Assembly (NCBI RefSeq): GCF_014651115.1 | Contig: NZ_BMWG01000002.1 | Coordinates: forward strand, 62,001 to 126,000 | From: Streptomyces inusitatus | GTDB taxonomy: Bacteria > Actinomycetota > Actinomycetes > Streptomycetales > Streptomycetaceae | DNA length: 64,000 nucleotides | Direction: 5' to 3' | Shown here: positions 24,608 through 33,565 of the stretch, piece by piece | Layout of the letters: every line of letters begins with the position of its first letter | Position numbering within the stretch: position 1 is the first letter of the stretch | The notes under the pieces: generated by a model | Database searches by the model: none | Told to the model about the DNA's origin: nothing | The model's input: the letters and a program-made list of their open reading frames with translations, nothing else | Translations under genes and position numbers: made by a program

Positions 24608-25044
24608 GAGGTGTCGCCGAATCCCGCGACGTACCGCTTCTGCCAGGGGGTCTCCACCGCGTGGGCGCTGTAGTGCCGTCGTACGTACGCAACCGCGTCC
24701 CCCGCCGGTACGCCGTCCAGGACGGCGACACAGGCGAGGGCGGTGCCGGTACGGCCGCGGCCGCCGCCGCAGGCGAGTTCCACGCGTTCGGCGTCGGAGC
24801 GGGACCAGGCCTCGGCGAGGACGGCGCGGGCCTCCGAGCGCTTGGCGGGCAGCCGGAAGTCGGGCCAGTGGAGCCAGTGGGACTCCCACGGGACCTCGGG
24901 GGGCTGTTTGCCCAGGAGGTAGACGGCGAAGTGCGGGACTCGGCCGGGCGGAAGGGGGCGGCGGAGGGCGCGGCCTCGGATGAGGCGGCCGGAAGGGAGG
25001 CGGAGGACACCGGGGGTGGTGGGGTCCCATGGCTCGGTCGTCAT
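24604..25044 (-). CDS. Protein-tyrosine / dual-specificity phosphatase family protein
   Basis: A 146-residue enzyme with the PTP signature CGGGRGRTGTA, which has the catalytic cysteine and arginine in the C-x5-R loop. The upstream HWLHWPDFRLP carries the general-acid aspartate. It should remove phosphate from tyrosine or another phosphoester in the cytoplasm. The family is widespread in Streptomyces with no defined target. It is convergent with the serine hydrolase; the two stop codons overlap (24604-24607). It is the only gene of its transcript visible here. Confidence 0.85.
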   Translation of the reverse strand: MTTEPWDPTTPGVLRLPSGRLIRGRALRRPLPPGRVPHFAVYLLGKQPPEVPWESHWLHWPDFRLPAKRSEARAVLAEAWSRSDAERVELACGGGRGRTGTALACVAVLDGVPAGDAVAYVRRHYSAHAVETPWQKRYVAGFGDTS

Positions 25045-25126
25045 CCGATCACCGTAGATTCCCAGGCGCGGAAGGGGTGCCCGGTTATGGATATTACGGA
25101 GCCGGGCATGATGATCAGCGCTTGTT

Positions 25127-26497
25127 TCAGCGCTTGGCGTCGGCCAACGCGCGCGCCCTCTCGTCCAGTTCGCGCGCGGCGCGAACCCTCCGATAAGGCG
25201 CGACACGGCGGCGCATGGTGTGGAAGTGGTCGTCGCCCCGCGCGGTCGACAGCTGCGCGTAGTCGTCGAGGAAGGCGCTCCAGGTGGCGCAGGCCTCCTC
25301 CAGATGGCCCAGCTCCAGCTGCCGCTGGGCGAGGACCGCGTTGGAGTGGACCCTGCCCTGGCGCTCGCGGTGGGGCTGGGACTTGAGGGACTCCTTGAGG
25401 GCGGCGATGGAGCCCGCGAGGTCGCGGGTCTCGTAGAGGACGTGGGCGACATGGAACTGATAGGCCGAGCGGTCGTAGCCGCCGACGGCCTCGCGCCGCG
25501 AGTCGGCCCTCGACAGCGCGGCCTCGGCCTCCCTGAGCCGGGCGAAGGCCTGGTGGCGGTCGCCCACCATCGAGGCGGCGTGGGCCTGCTGCCCCCGCAG
25601 GAAGGCGACCAGCCGGGGGCCCGCCCCGGGGGCCGCCTGGGCTGCGGAGTCGGCCAGTTGGAGGGCCTTGTTCCCGTGGCCGAGGTTGGCCGCCTGGAGG
25701 CTCATGCCGCGCAGGGTGCGGCAGTACGTCACATGGTCGCCCGCCGCCCCGGCCAGCTTCAGCGCCTTGACGTAGTACCGCTGGCCGAGGCCGTGCTCAC
25801 GCTCGTACATCGCCATCCACCCGGTGAGATAGGTCAGGTCGGAGGCGGCGGACAGCATGTCCTTGCGGTCCTTCTCCTCCCCCGAGGAACGTAACTGGGG
25901 CAGCACGGTGTTGACGAGGAACGCGGCCGCCATGGGGCGGGCCAGTCCGCCGCCGAGTTCATCGAGTATGTCCGCGATGCGGTCGGTCATCGTCCGCACC
26001 GTCACCACGTCCCCCGGGCCGATGCGGCCGGCCGGGCGGGTGGCGCGTCCGCCCTCCTGGGCGTGTGCCACATCGGTGAAAAGGGGGACGGTGAGAGCGG
26101 CCGAGTACAGGCCCGCGGTGAGCACTCCACGACGCGAGGGATCCATGTCAGCCCTTCCGAGATCCATAAGGGATTCGACAGTGTCGTCGCCGTCGGACCC
26201 TTTCCTGCCCTTCGGCTGCTGAAGCCCGGCTTCCGCGTATGTCAATGGGCGCCCGAGCTTGCGTTCGAGCGTTTCCAGAATGACTCCCCTGACCTGTTCC
26301 CTCGGCTGCGTCCCGGCAAGCCAGTGAGAAACGGCGGATTGCTCGTACTTCAGCTCCATCCCAATCTGGGCACCCGTTCGATTTACCGCGTTGGCGAGCT
26401 GAGTGCGCGACCATCGGGCCTGCTCAAGCAGTCCCTCAAGTCCCGTGTTGCGCTGGTTCAGAGAGGCCCTGGCCACATCAACTCCCCACCCGTTCAT
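25127..26497 (-). CDS. XRE-type HTH regulator with TPR domain
   Basis: A 456-residue regulator from ATG 26497 (a TTG at 26524 is also in frame). The N-terminal 90 residues include a helix-turn-helix (RTQLANAVNRTGAQ, YEQSAVSHWLAGTQPRE). The rest is helical with tetratricopeptide-like repeats, including LKLAGAAGDHVTYCRTLRG, LADSAAQAAPGAGPRL and LELGHLEEACATWSAFL. Such proteins are numerous in Streptomyces and several (for example NsdA) affect sporulation and antibiotic production. There is no catalytic motif. It is transcribed divergently from an anti-sigma-like HATPase gene, so the pair may act together. Confidence 0.8.
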   Translation of the reverse strand: MNGWGVDVARASLNQRNTGLEGLLEQARWSRTQLANAVNRTGAQIGMELKYEQSAVSHWLAGTQPREQVRGVILETLERKLGRPLTYAEAGLQQPKGRKGSDGDDTVESLMDLGRADMDPSRRGVLTAGLYSAALTVPLFTDVAHAQEGGRATRPAGRIGPGDVVTVRTMTDRIADILDELGGGLARPMAAAFLVNTVLPQLRSSGEEKDRKDMLSAASDLTYLTGWMAMYEREHGLGQRYYVKALKLAGAAGDHVTYCRTLRGMSLQAANLGHGNKALQLADSAAQAAPGAGPRLVAFLRGQQAHAASMVGDRHQAFARLREAEAALSRADSRREAVGGYDRSAYQFHVAHVLYETRDLAGSIAALKESLKSQPHRERQGRVHSNAVLAQRQLELGHLEEACATWSAFLDDYAQLSTARGDDHFHTMRRRVAPYRRVRAARELDERARALADAKR

Positions 26498-26627
26498 GGC
26501 TTTCACGGTTAGACACGCCGTCAACGGTACCGGTACGGGAGGCTACGCAGTTAGCTCTGCACGGCCCACGATCACCAGTGGACCGAAGAGAACGCCGCAC
26601 CCCCGGCACCGGTGGACAGGAGGAGCC

Positions 26628-27029
26628 GTGATCTCCGTGGAAGACGTGGAAGAAGCCGATACGCGACTGAGTATGAGTTTGACGGTCCGGCCCTCGGAGA
26701 TCCGCCGCATTCGCCGTGCCGTCATGGACCATCTCGACGGACGGGGACTCGGGGAATCCGCTTTCGATATCGCGCTCGTGGTGACCGAACTGCTCGCCAA
26801 TGTCCATGAACACGCGGATGGCATATGCGAACTGGATATCGAGCCCCGGGAGGGCCGGCTCATCCTCACCGTGCGCGACACCGTCATGGCTCCCCCCACC
26901 CTGCGGCACGACTCCCCCTCCGCCGAGAACGGCCGGGGGCTTCTTCTCGTCGACGCGCTGACCGAGCACTGGGAGACCACCGTCACCGCCACCGGGAAGG
27001 TCGTCACCTGCACCTTCCGGACTCCCTGA
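26628..27029 (+). CDS. HATPase-domain anti-sigma-factor-like protein
   Basis: A 133-residue single-domain GHKL ATPase of the RsbW/SpoIIAB type. The N box is ELLANVHEHADG, the G1 region LTVRDTVMAPP, and the G2 box NGRGLLLVDALTEHW. These small proteins bind ATP and act as anti-sigma factors or serine kinases in Streptomyces, where they are abundant. It starts at GTG 26628 behind AGGAGG. The position, divergent from a TPR-HTH regulator and 145 bp before the STAND cassette, could mean regulation of that cassette, but nothing in the sequence proves it. Confidence 0.87.
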   Translation: MISVEDVEEADTRLSMSLTVRPSEIRRIRRAVMDHLDGRGLGESAFDIALVVTELLANVHEHADGICELDIEPREGRLILTVRDTVMAPPTLRHDSPSAENGRGLLLVDALTEHWETTVTATGKVVTCTFRTP

Positions 27030-27066
27030 GGCCCGGCGGCGAAGTCCCCGGACGTCATCGGCCCGA

Positions 27067-27103
27067 CTCCCGCCGTCACTCCCGCCGTCCCTCCCGCCGT
27101 CCC
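27067..27103. repeat. 12-nt tandem repeat before the STAND cassette
   Basis: The unit TCCCGCCGTCNC is repeated three times head to tail in the intergenic space. It is non-coding and may be part of the promoter region of the cassette or simple slippage. Confidence 0.5.
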
Positions 27104-27174
27104 TCGCGCGAAGCCCCCCGTACAGCGCACACTCGACAGCGGAAACGGAACCGCGATGTCACGAGGGGGAGCCC

Positions 27175-30100
27175 ATGCGGGAGAGTCACCGGACCGAGGC
27201 GGAGAGACTGCTGGCCCGCGCCGTGGAGGACGAGGCGCGGCGCTCGGAGGGGCGGACGGACGCGGCCGCGCTGCTCGCGCGCGGGCGGGAGGCGCTGGAC
27301 TCGCTGGCCGCCGAGGCGGCCGAGGAGTACGCCGCGTACACCGGGGCGCTGGACGGCGCCACGGCCGGGGGCGCCGGGTTCGGCCGGGCGGATCTCGTGA
27401 CTCCCGCGCTGGTCACGGCTGTCGCCGCGGTGGCCGCCGCCGGGGCCGATCTCGCGCTCGGCACCACGGCCGGGACCGCGCTCGCCGCCGGGGCGGCCGT
27501 CGCCGTCGCCGGGGCCGCGACCACCGCCGTCAGGGCGACCGGCGCGAGCCGGGGGGCGGGCGCGCCCGGCCGGGCCGAGACCGAGCAGCGGCGGCTGGAG
27601 TGGCTCACCGCCCTGGAGGTGCGCGGCATCCGGCCGTTCCTCGACCGGCAGCGGATGACCGCCGCCCGCACCGCCGCCGCCCGCACCGGCGGCGGAAGGA
27701 CCGGCGGCGGAAGGGCCGCCGCGGCCCCCTCGCTGCGCGGCGGCGACCGCAGCGCCGCCGCCCGCAGCCGGTCGGTGCTCGCCCACTCCTTCGCCCAACT
27801 TCCGGAACCGGAAGGTCCGTTCAGTGGCCGCCGGGAGGAGCTCGCGCAGATCGCCCAGTGGGTCCACGCCTCCCGCGCGGCCACCGAGACCAGGCCGACC
27901 GTCGTCGTCCTGCACGGCGTCCAGGGCTCGGGCCGCTCCACCCTCGCCCTGCGCGCCGCCCACCGGCTCAAGGACCAGTTCCGGGGCGCGTGCGTGGTCG
28001 ATCTGCGCGGCGAGAGCGGCCGGCCGCTCGCCACCCGCGACGCGCTGCTGCATCTGCTGAACCGGCTCGGAGCCCCCCGCGAGCAGCTCCTCTTCCGGGA
28101 GCGGTCCTCGGCCGACCAGCAGGTACGGCGGCTGGCCGAGCTGTACCACCGGCATCTGACCGGCCTCCCGGTCACCGTGATCCTGGACGACGCCCGCGAC
28201 CCGGCGCAGGTGCGCACCCTCATACCCGAGCGCTCGGACAGCCTCGTCCTGGTGACCGCGCGCGAACCGCTGGAGCTGCCCGCCGACATCCCGGCCCGGG
28301 TCCACCAGCTGCCCGTGGCCGCCCTGGACGAGGCGGGCTCCGAGGAGCTGCTGCGGGCCGTCGGCGAGCGGTCGGACCAGTCCCCCGCGCAGACGCCCTA
28401 CGACGGCCAGTCCGCCGAGCGGATACGGGAGCTGTGCGGCGGGCTGCCGCTCGCGCTGCGCGTCGCCGGGTCCTCGCTCGGGACGCGCGGCGCCCAGCGG
28501 CTCGCCGCCGACCTCGCGGCGCAGGAGTCCGCCGACCCGGTGGAGCGCGCGCTCCGGCTGCGCCACGCCGACCAGAGCGAGCAGGCCCGGCGGCTGCTGC
28601 GCCGGCTCGCGCTCGCAGGGCGGGCCTCGCTGGGCCCGGCAGCGGCGGCGGCGCTGCTCGCGGTGGGCGAGGAGGAGGCACGGCGGCTGCTGACGGCGCT
28701 CGCGGACGCCGGGCTCGTCGACAGGGCCCGCTCCGGCCGCTACCGGCTGCACGACACCGTACGGGCCTTCGCCCGGGCCCGGCTCCTCGAAGAGGAGGAG
28801 GCGGCGGAGCGCACCGCCGCGCAGGAGCGGCTGATACGGAGCTACGCGGAGCTGGCCGGGGCGGTGATCCGGATGGTGGACGGCAAGATGTCCACCCGGG
28901 CCGGGCAGTTCGGCGCGCACGGCTTCCCCTCGCTGGACGCGGCGCTGCGCTGGCTGGACGACGAGTCCAGCTCGATCACCTCCGCGCTGCGCCACGCGGA
29001 GGGCGTGAACCAGCAGACCGTTCTGGCGCTGCTGGGGGCGCTCGCGGACTACTGTCTGCTGCGCGGCGATCTGTACCGGCTGGGCGAGATCAGCGAGTTG
29101 TCGCAAGCGGTCGACCAGGGGCTGCTGGAGCGGTCCGTGCGCTGGCGTACGGGGATCGCGGCCCGTCAGCTCGGCGAGCTGGACAAGGCCCGCACCACCC
29201 TGTCGTCCGTCGTCGGGCTCTACCGCGAGGCGCACAACGACGCGGGGGCCGCGCTCGCGCTCTGCTCGCTCGGCATCACCCTGCACCATCAGGGCAATCT
29301 CACCGAGGCGGCGGCCCGGCTGACCGAGGCGGTGGAGCTCCAGTCCTCCGACGCGCAGGCGGAGGACCGGGCGTGGTCGCTGCACGCGCTGGCGGCGGTC
29401 CGGCGCGATCAGGCCTCGCTCGCGGAGGCCCTCTCGCTGCTGGGGACCGCGCTGGAGCTGCACCGGGAGGGCGAGTCGCTGCACGGCGAGGCGTGGACGC
29501 ACTTCCAGCTCGGCCAGGTGTGTCTGCGGATGGGCGAGGTGGCCCGCGCCGATGCCGAGCTGGGCGCGGCCCTCGCGCTGTACGGGCGGACCGGCGACGC
29601 GCGCGGCGAGGCCTGGGCGCTGACGCAGCTGGCGCGGGCCCGGCTGGTGGAGGGGGATCCCGCCGAGGCCGTGACCGGGCTGGAGCGGGCGCTCGCCCGG
29701 CACCGGGAGAACGAGGACGCGCGCGGCGAGGCGTGGACGCTGTACTACCTGGGCCAGGCGCTGGAGGAGCGCGGCGAGGGCGATCAGGCGGTACGGGAGC
29801 TGGAGCGGGCGCGCACGATGTTCTCGCGGATGCGCGATGTGTACGGGCTGGCCTGCGCCCGCCACCACTCGGGCCGGGTCACCCGCGACCAGCGCGCGGC
29901 CCGCACCGGCAATCTCCGCAACTCCGGCTTCGCCCGTCAGCTCCTGGTGGACGCCCGGGCCGACTTCCGCCGTATCGAGGTCGCCCACGGCGAGGCGTGG
30001 ACCTGTCTGGAACTGGCCGTCGTCGACGCGGGCAACGACCGTGCGCGGCAGGCGCTGGGCCTCTGCGACGAGGCCGTCGAGCTGTTCGTCTCGTACCAGG

Positions 30101-30390
30101 ACGAGCGCGGCGCGGACTGGGCCCGCTTCCTGCGCTGCACCCTGCTGCCGTACGCCTCGCCCGGCGGGATCGAGATCGGGTCCGTGGTCGCCCAGGAGGA
30201 GTTGGGCCGGCTGATCGCCGCCGGGCACCCCGCCCGGGACGGCAAGCTGGAGGACTGCGCCCAGGCTCTGGCGGTGATGCTGGAGCGCGGCGTACGGCTG
30301 GAGGACGGCTGGCAGGCGTGGGACCGGGGGATGGTGCCGGGCAGGCACGCGCGCGAGGTGATGGGGGTGCCGGTGCCGCCGGCCGAATAG
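27175..30390 (+). CDS. STAND NTPase 1 (NB-ARC-like) with hydrophobic N-terminus and TPR array
   Basis: 1071 residues, starting at ATG 27175 after ACGAGGGGGAG. Residues about 73-122 are a long Ala/Val-rich hydrophobic region that may insert in the membrane. The NTPase core begins near residue 240: FSGRREELAQI, Walker A HGVQGSGRSTLAL at about 247, a Walker B-like strand VTVILDDARDP, and LCGGLPLALRVAGSSLG near 420, the GxP motif that defines STAND/NB-ARC proteins. After a winged-helix segment (YRLHDTVRAFARARLL), residues about 600-930 hold many TPRs with recurring GEAW. The layout fits a ligand-activated signalling switch that oligomerises. It is the first gene of the CHAT-hydrolase cassette. 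Confidence 0.85.
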   Translation: MRESHRTEAERLLARAVEDEARRSEGRTDAAALLARGREALDSLAAEAAEEYAAYTGALDGATAGGAGFGRADLVTPALVTAVAAVAAAGADLALGTTAGTALAAGAAVAVAGAATTAVRATGASRGAGAPGRAETEQRRLEWLTALEVRGIRPFLDRQRMTAARTAAARTGGGRTGGGRAAAAPSLRGGDRSAAARSRSVLAHSFAQLPEPEGPFSGRREELAQIAQWVHASRAATETRPTVVVLHGVQGSGRSTLALRAAHRLKDQFRGACVVDLRGESGRPLATRDALLHLLNRLGAPREQLLFRERSSADQQVRRLAELYHRHLTGLPVTVILDDARDPAQVRTLIPERSDSLVLVTAREPLELPADIPARVHQLPVAALDEAGSEELLRAVGERSDQSPAQTPYDGQSAERIRELCGGLPLALRVAGSSLGTRGAQRLAADLAAQESADPVERALRLRHADQSEQARRLLRRLALAGRASLGPAAAAALLAVGEEEARRLLTALADAGLVDRARSGRYRLHDTVRAFARARLLEEEEAAERTAAQERLIRSYAELAGAVIRMVDGKMSTRAGQFGAHGFPSLDAALRWLDDESSSITSALRHAEGVNQQTVLALLGALADYCLLRGDLYRLGEISELSQAVDQGLLERSVRWRTGIAARQLGELDKARTTLSSVVGLYREAHNDAGAALALCSLGITLHHQGNLTEAAARLTEAVELQSSDAQAEDRAWSLHALAAVRRDQASLAEALSLLGTALELHREGESLHGEAWTHFQLGQVCLRMGEVARADAELGAALALYGRTGDARGEAWALTQLARARLVEGDPAEAVTGLERALARHRENEDARGEAWTLYYLGQALEERGEGDQAVRELERARTMFSRMRDVYGLACARHHSGRVTRDQRAARTGNLRNSGFARQLLVDARADFRRIEVAHGEAWTCLELAVVDAGNDRARQALGLCDEAVELFVSYQDERGADWARFLRCTLLPYASPGGIEIGSVVAQEELGRLIAAGHPARDGKLEDCAQALAVMLERGVRLEDGWQAWDRGMVPGRHAREVMGVPVPPAE

Positions 30391-30516
30391 GAACCCGGGT
30401 GTCCGGTTCTCGGCGGGGGCGAGCGGGGGCGAGTGGGGGCGAGTTGAGCCGTCAAGGCCCGGACGGCGGGGCCCTTTGTCTGGATACTGGTGCTGGGACT
30501 CTCGGAGGGGGACGTG
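30391..30516. other. Spacer between the two STAND genes
   Basis: 126 bp with a short GGCGAG-type repetition (30415-30445) and no strong hairpin, so read-through from STAND 1 into STAND 2 is plausible. TGGATACTGG near 30481 could contain an internal -10 box. Confidence 0.3.
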
Positions 30517-33500
30517 ATGACCGGGGACGGGCAGGGGGAGGCCGGCGGGGGCGTTCCGGAGGAGGAGCGCGGGTACGAGGAGACCGGCCCGGAACAGGAC
30601 GAGTTAACCGGGGACGAGGGCCCCGGGTCCGGGGCCTCGGACGCGGACCCGGACCCGGACCCGGACGCGGAGGATCCGGGGCCCGGGGAGGACGGCTCCT
30701 GGTCGTACGGCGGATCCGTCGTCGGCAGCGCGCCGCCCGCGCCGCCCGAGGAGGACGGCCGCCCGCACAGCGGGAAACCGGCCGGGCGGCGGCGGAAGCC
30801 CCCCGGAGGGACGACAGGACGGCGGCGGAAGTCCGGCGGGGGCATCGTGCGGGGCCTGCACGGTCCGATCGTCGCGAGCGCGAGCGCGAGGGTGTCCCAG
30901 AGGGACTCCATGAGCATTTCCTTCGTCGGACCGCCGCCGGAGGCCTCGCCGCTCGCCGCCGGAGCCGGTGGCGGCGGGGACGGCCCGCGCGGATTCATCG
31001 GCCGGGCCGGGGAGCTGGGCCATCTGCTGCGGGTGGCCGGGACGACCCGCATGGTCGAGCTGTACGGCCCCGCCGGAATCGGCAAGTCGGCGCTGGCCGA
31101 GCGGGTCGCGGACCGCGTCGGGGACGATCGGGCGCGGCCCGTGCACTGGCTGACGGTCCCGGAGGACCAGCCGCGCCCGGAGGTGACGCTGCTGCGGCTG
31201 CTCGACCGGATCGGCGTCCCGCCGGGCGAACTGCGCGCCGCCCTGCCCGACTTCCCGGACGCCTCGCCGGAGGCGCTGGCCCTGGTCTGCCGCCGGGAGC
31301 TGACCCGGCGGCCCGCCGTGCTGGTCGCGGACGGAGTGCCCGGCGGCCACCCCGGCACCACTCTGCTGACGAGCCTGGCCGACGCCGTGGAGGGCACGGA
31401 CACCCTGGTGCTCGCCACCTCCGAGACCAGCCACACCGGCTCCGTACCGGCCCTGCTCGGGCACGAGGTGCCCCCGCTCACCGGCGCGCAGAGCGCTCAG
31501 TTCCTCGGGCTGCCGCTCTGGACGGCGGATCCGCTGTTACGGGCCTCCCTCGGCCGCCCGCTGTTTCTGCGGCTCGCCGAGGGACTGCCGCGGGACGGCA
31601 TCGTCCCCCGCTCGCCGAGCGAGCTGTTCGCGTTCGTGCGGTGGGCGCTCAGCCCGGAGGCCGACGGCCTGCTCACCACCCTGGCCGAGCTGGGCATGGA
31701 GGAGCTGCCCGAGTCCCTGGCACGGGAGCTGCCGGAGCCGCCCACCGACGCCTGCCTCCAGGAGCTGCTCCAGTGCGGGATCCTCCAGCGCCCCCGCCCC
31801 GGCTACTGGCGGCTGCCGCCCGCGCTGCGCGCCCTCGCGGCGGCGGGGAGCGGACCCCGGCCCCCGGGACACAGCCGGAGCGAGCTGGAGGAGCGGCTGA
31901 CGGGATCGGCCAGGACCGGTTCGCGGTCCCCCGTGGAGCCGTACATCTGGCTGGCCTCCCGTGTGCTCGCCCCCTCCCGGGGCCCGGGCCGCGGCACCGC
32001 CCGCCGTCTCGCCCTCGACTGCGCGGGGCTGCTCGCCCGGGACCTGGCCGGCCGGAACAGCCTCGCCCAGCTGCTGCTGCTGTGGTGCACCACCCGGCAG
32101 CCGGGCGAGCTGAGCCTGCCGCTGGCCGCCGTCGCCCGGCAGACCGGCGACATCGCGCTCTCCAGAAAGCTGCTGCGCTCCGCCGACGACCTGACGGGCT
32201 CCTGGGCCGAGGAGGCCGAGAGTCTGCGCCACGCGGGCCGGCTGACCGACGCGGGACGGGTGCTCGACGGGCTGGATCTGCTCGACGCGGACGGACCGGC
32301 CGCCCGGCGGCTGGATCTGCGCGCCGAGATCGACATCGACCGGGGGGCGCCGCGCGGGGCGGGCGTTCTGCTGAGACGGGCCGTGGAGGCCCATCAGATG
32401 GCGGGCAGCGAGCGCGGGGAGGCGTGGGCCGCCTACCACTACGGCCGGCTGCGGCTGCTCGTGGGCGACCCGGACGGGGCCGAGGAGAGACTCGGCTTCG
32501 CCCAGGGGCTCTTCGCCCGGATCGGCGAACGGCGCGGGGTGGCGTGGGCGCGGACCGGGCTGGCCCGGGTGCCGCTGCTGCGGGGCGACCGCTCGCGCGC
32601 CGTGCCCGCGCTGGAGCGCGCGCTGGCCGGGCACGAGGCGACGGACGATCCGCGCGGCCGGGCCTGGACGGGCTATCACCTGGCGCTGGCGCTGGCCGAC
32701 GAGGGCTCGCCCGATCTCGCGTCGGCCGCGCTGGAGCGGGCGGTCGGGGCCTTCCGGGCCGTCGGGGACGGGCTGGGGGCCGCCTGGGCGCTGCACCAGC
32801 TGGCGCTGGCCGGGCCGGGCCCGCACCGCACCAAGGTCGGGCTGCTGATGCGGGCGGGCGCGGCCTTCGAGGAGCTGGGCTGCCCGAAGGGCTTCGCCTG
32901 GACCCGGCTGGAGCTGGGGCTGCGCACCGCGGACCCGCTCTGGATCGGCGCCGCCCGGAGCGTCTTCGGGAAGAGCGGGGACGAGGCCGGGGAGCACTGG
33001 GCGGACCTGGCCGGCGCCCGGCTCGCCGGCGACCGGGACGAGGAGGCGCGGGCGCTGAAGGAGCTGGCCAGATTCCACCCCCGATGGCTGCTGCGGGACA
33101 CCGCTTCGGGGCTCCCCCGCGCCGCCCGCGACACCGTGCCGGAACCGCTCCCGGACGGTGCGCCGCGGCAGCGGGGGCAGCACCCGGAGTTCTCGTGCCG
33201 GGTCCGGATGCGGCTGCTGGACGAGGTGTTCCGGGGCGGTTCCGCCCGGCTCGCCCTGGGCGTGGAGCCGGGGCCGCTGCACAGCTGGGCGGCCGAGGAT
33301 CCCGAAGGACCGCCGCTGCTGCGGGTGTACGCGACGGCGCTCGGCGACGCCGATGTGGAGCCCGCCCACTCGGTCACCGTATGGCCGACGTCCGACACCA
33401 GCGGCTGGGCGGAGTTCCGCATCACCCCCCACCGGGAGGGACCCCTGCGGCTCCGGTTCACCGTCGAGGACCGGACCGGCGGCACCGTCCTCCAGCAGGT

Positions 33501-33561
33501 CGAGACCGAGTTCCGCGTCCGCGCCGCCACCCTCGTCCCGGCGCCCGCGCGGGAGGCGTGA
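30517..33561 (+). CDS. STAND NTPase 2 with acidic N-terminus, TPR array and C-terminal beta domain
   Basis: 1014 residues from ATG 30517 (GTG 30514 adjacent) behind GGAGGGGG. Residues 1-95 are acidic and disordered with Asp-Pro repeats, then a basic patch (GRRRKPPGGTTGRRRKSGGG). FIGRAGELGHLL precedes Walker A GPAGIGKSALAE at about residue 184. A GLP-like motif is weak, so the STAND assignment rests on the P-loop, length and helical arm. The recurrent RGEAWAAYHYGRLRLL and RGRAWTGYHLALALA repeats from about residue 630 are TPRs. The last 130 residues form a beta-rich domain (CRVRMRLLDEVFRGGSARLA, AEFRITPHREGPLRLRF), perhaps protein-binding. The stop is 4 nt before the CHAT gene, so the two are co-translated. 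Confidence 0.83.
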   Translation: MTGDGQGEAGGGVPEEERGYEETGPEQDELTGDEGPGSGASDADPDPDPDAEDPGPGEDGSWSYGGSVVGSAPPAPPEEDGRPHSGKPAGRRRKPPGGTTGRRRKSGGGIVRGLHGPIVASASARVSQRDSMSISFVGPPPEASPLAAGAGGGGDGPRGFIGRAGELGHLLRVAGTTRMVELYGPAGIGKSALAERVADRVGDDRARPVHWLTVPEDQPRPEVTLLRLLDRIGVPPGELRAALPDFPDASPEALALVCRRELTRRPAVLVADGVPGGHPGTTLLTSLADAVEGTDTLVLATSETSHTGSVPALLGHEVPPLTGAQSAQFLGLPLWTADPLLRASLGRPLFLRLAEGLPRDGIVPRSPSELFAFVRWALSPEADGLLTTLAELGMEELPESLARELPEPPTDACLQELLQCGILQRPRPGYWRLPPALRALAAAGSGPRPPGHSRSELEERLTGSARTGSRSPVEPYIWLASRVLAPSRGPGRGTARRLALDCAGLLARDLAGRNSLAQLLLLWCTTRQPGELSLPLAAVARQTGDIALSRKLLRSADDLTGSWAEEAESLRHAGRLTDAGRVLDGLDLLDADGPAARRLDLRAEIDIDRGAPRGAGVLLRRAVEAHQMAGSERGEAWAAYHYGRLRLLVGDPDGAEERLGFAQGLFARIGERRGVAWARTGLARVPLLRGDRSRAVPALERALAGHEATDDPRGRAWTGYHLALALADEGSPDLASAALERAVGAFRAVGDGLGAAWALHQLALAGPGPHRTKVGLLMRAGAAFEELGCPKGFAWTRLELGLRTADPLWIGAARSVFGKSGDEAGEHWADLAGARLAGDRDEEARALKELARFHPRWLLRDTASGLPRAARDTVPEPLPDGAPRQRGQHPEFSCRVRMRLLDEVFRGGSARLALGVEPGPLHSWAAEDPEGPPLLRVYATALGDADVEPAHSVTVWPTSDTSGWAEFRITPHREGPLRLRFTVEDRTGGTVLQQVETEFRVRAATLVPAPAREA

Positions 33562-33565
33562 GCAG

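Noticed and set aside
27076..30348. A 1090-codon antisense frame over STAND 1
   Set aside because: Arg/Gly/Pro/Leu-rich with no motif; mirrors the third-position GC of the true gene.
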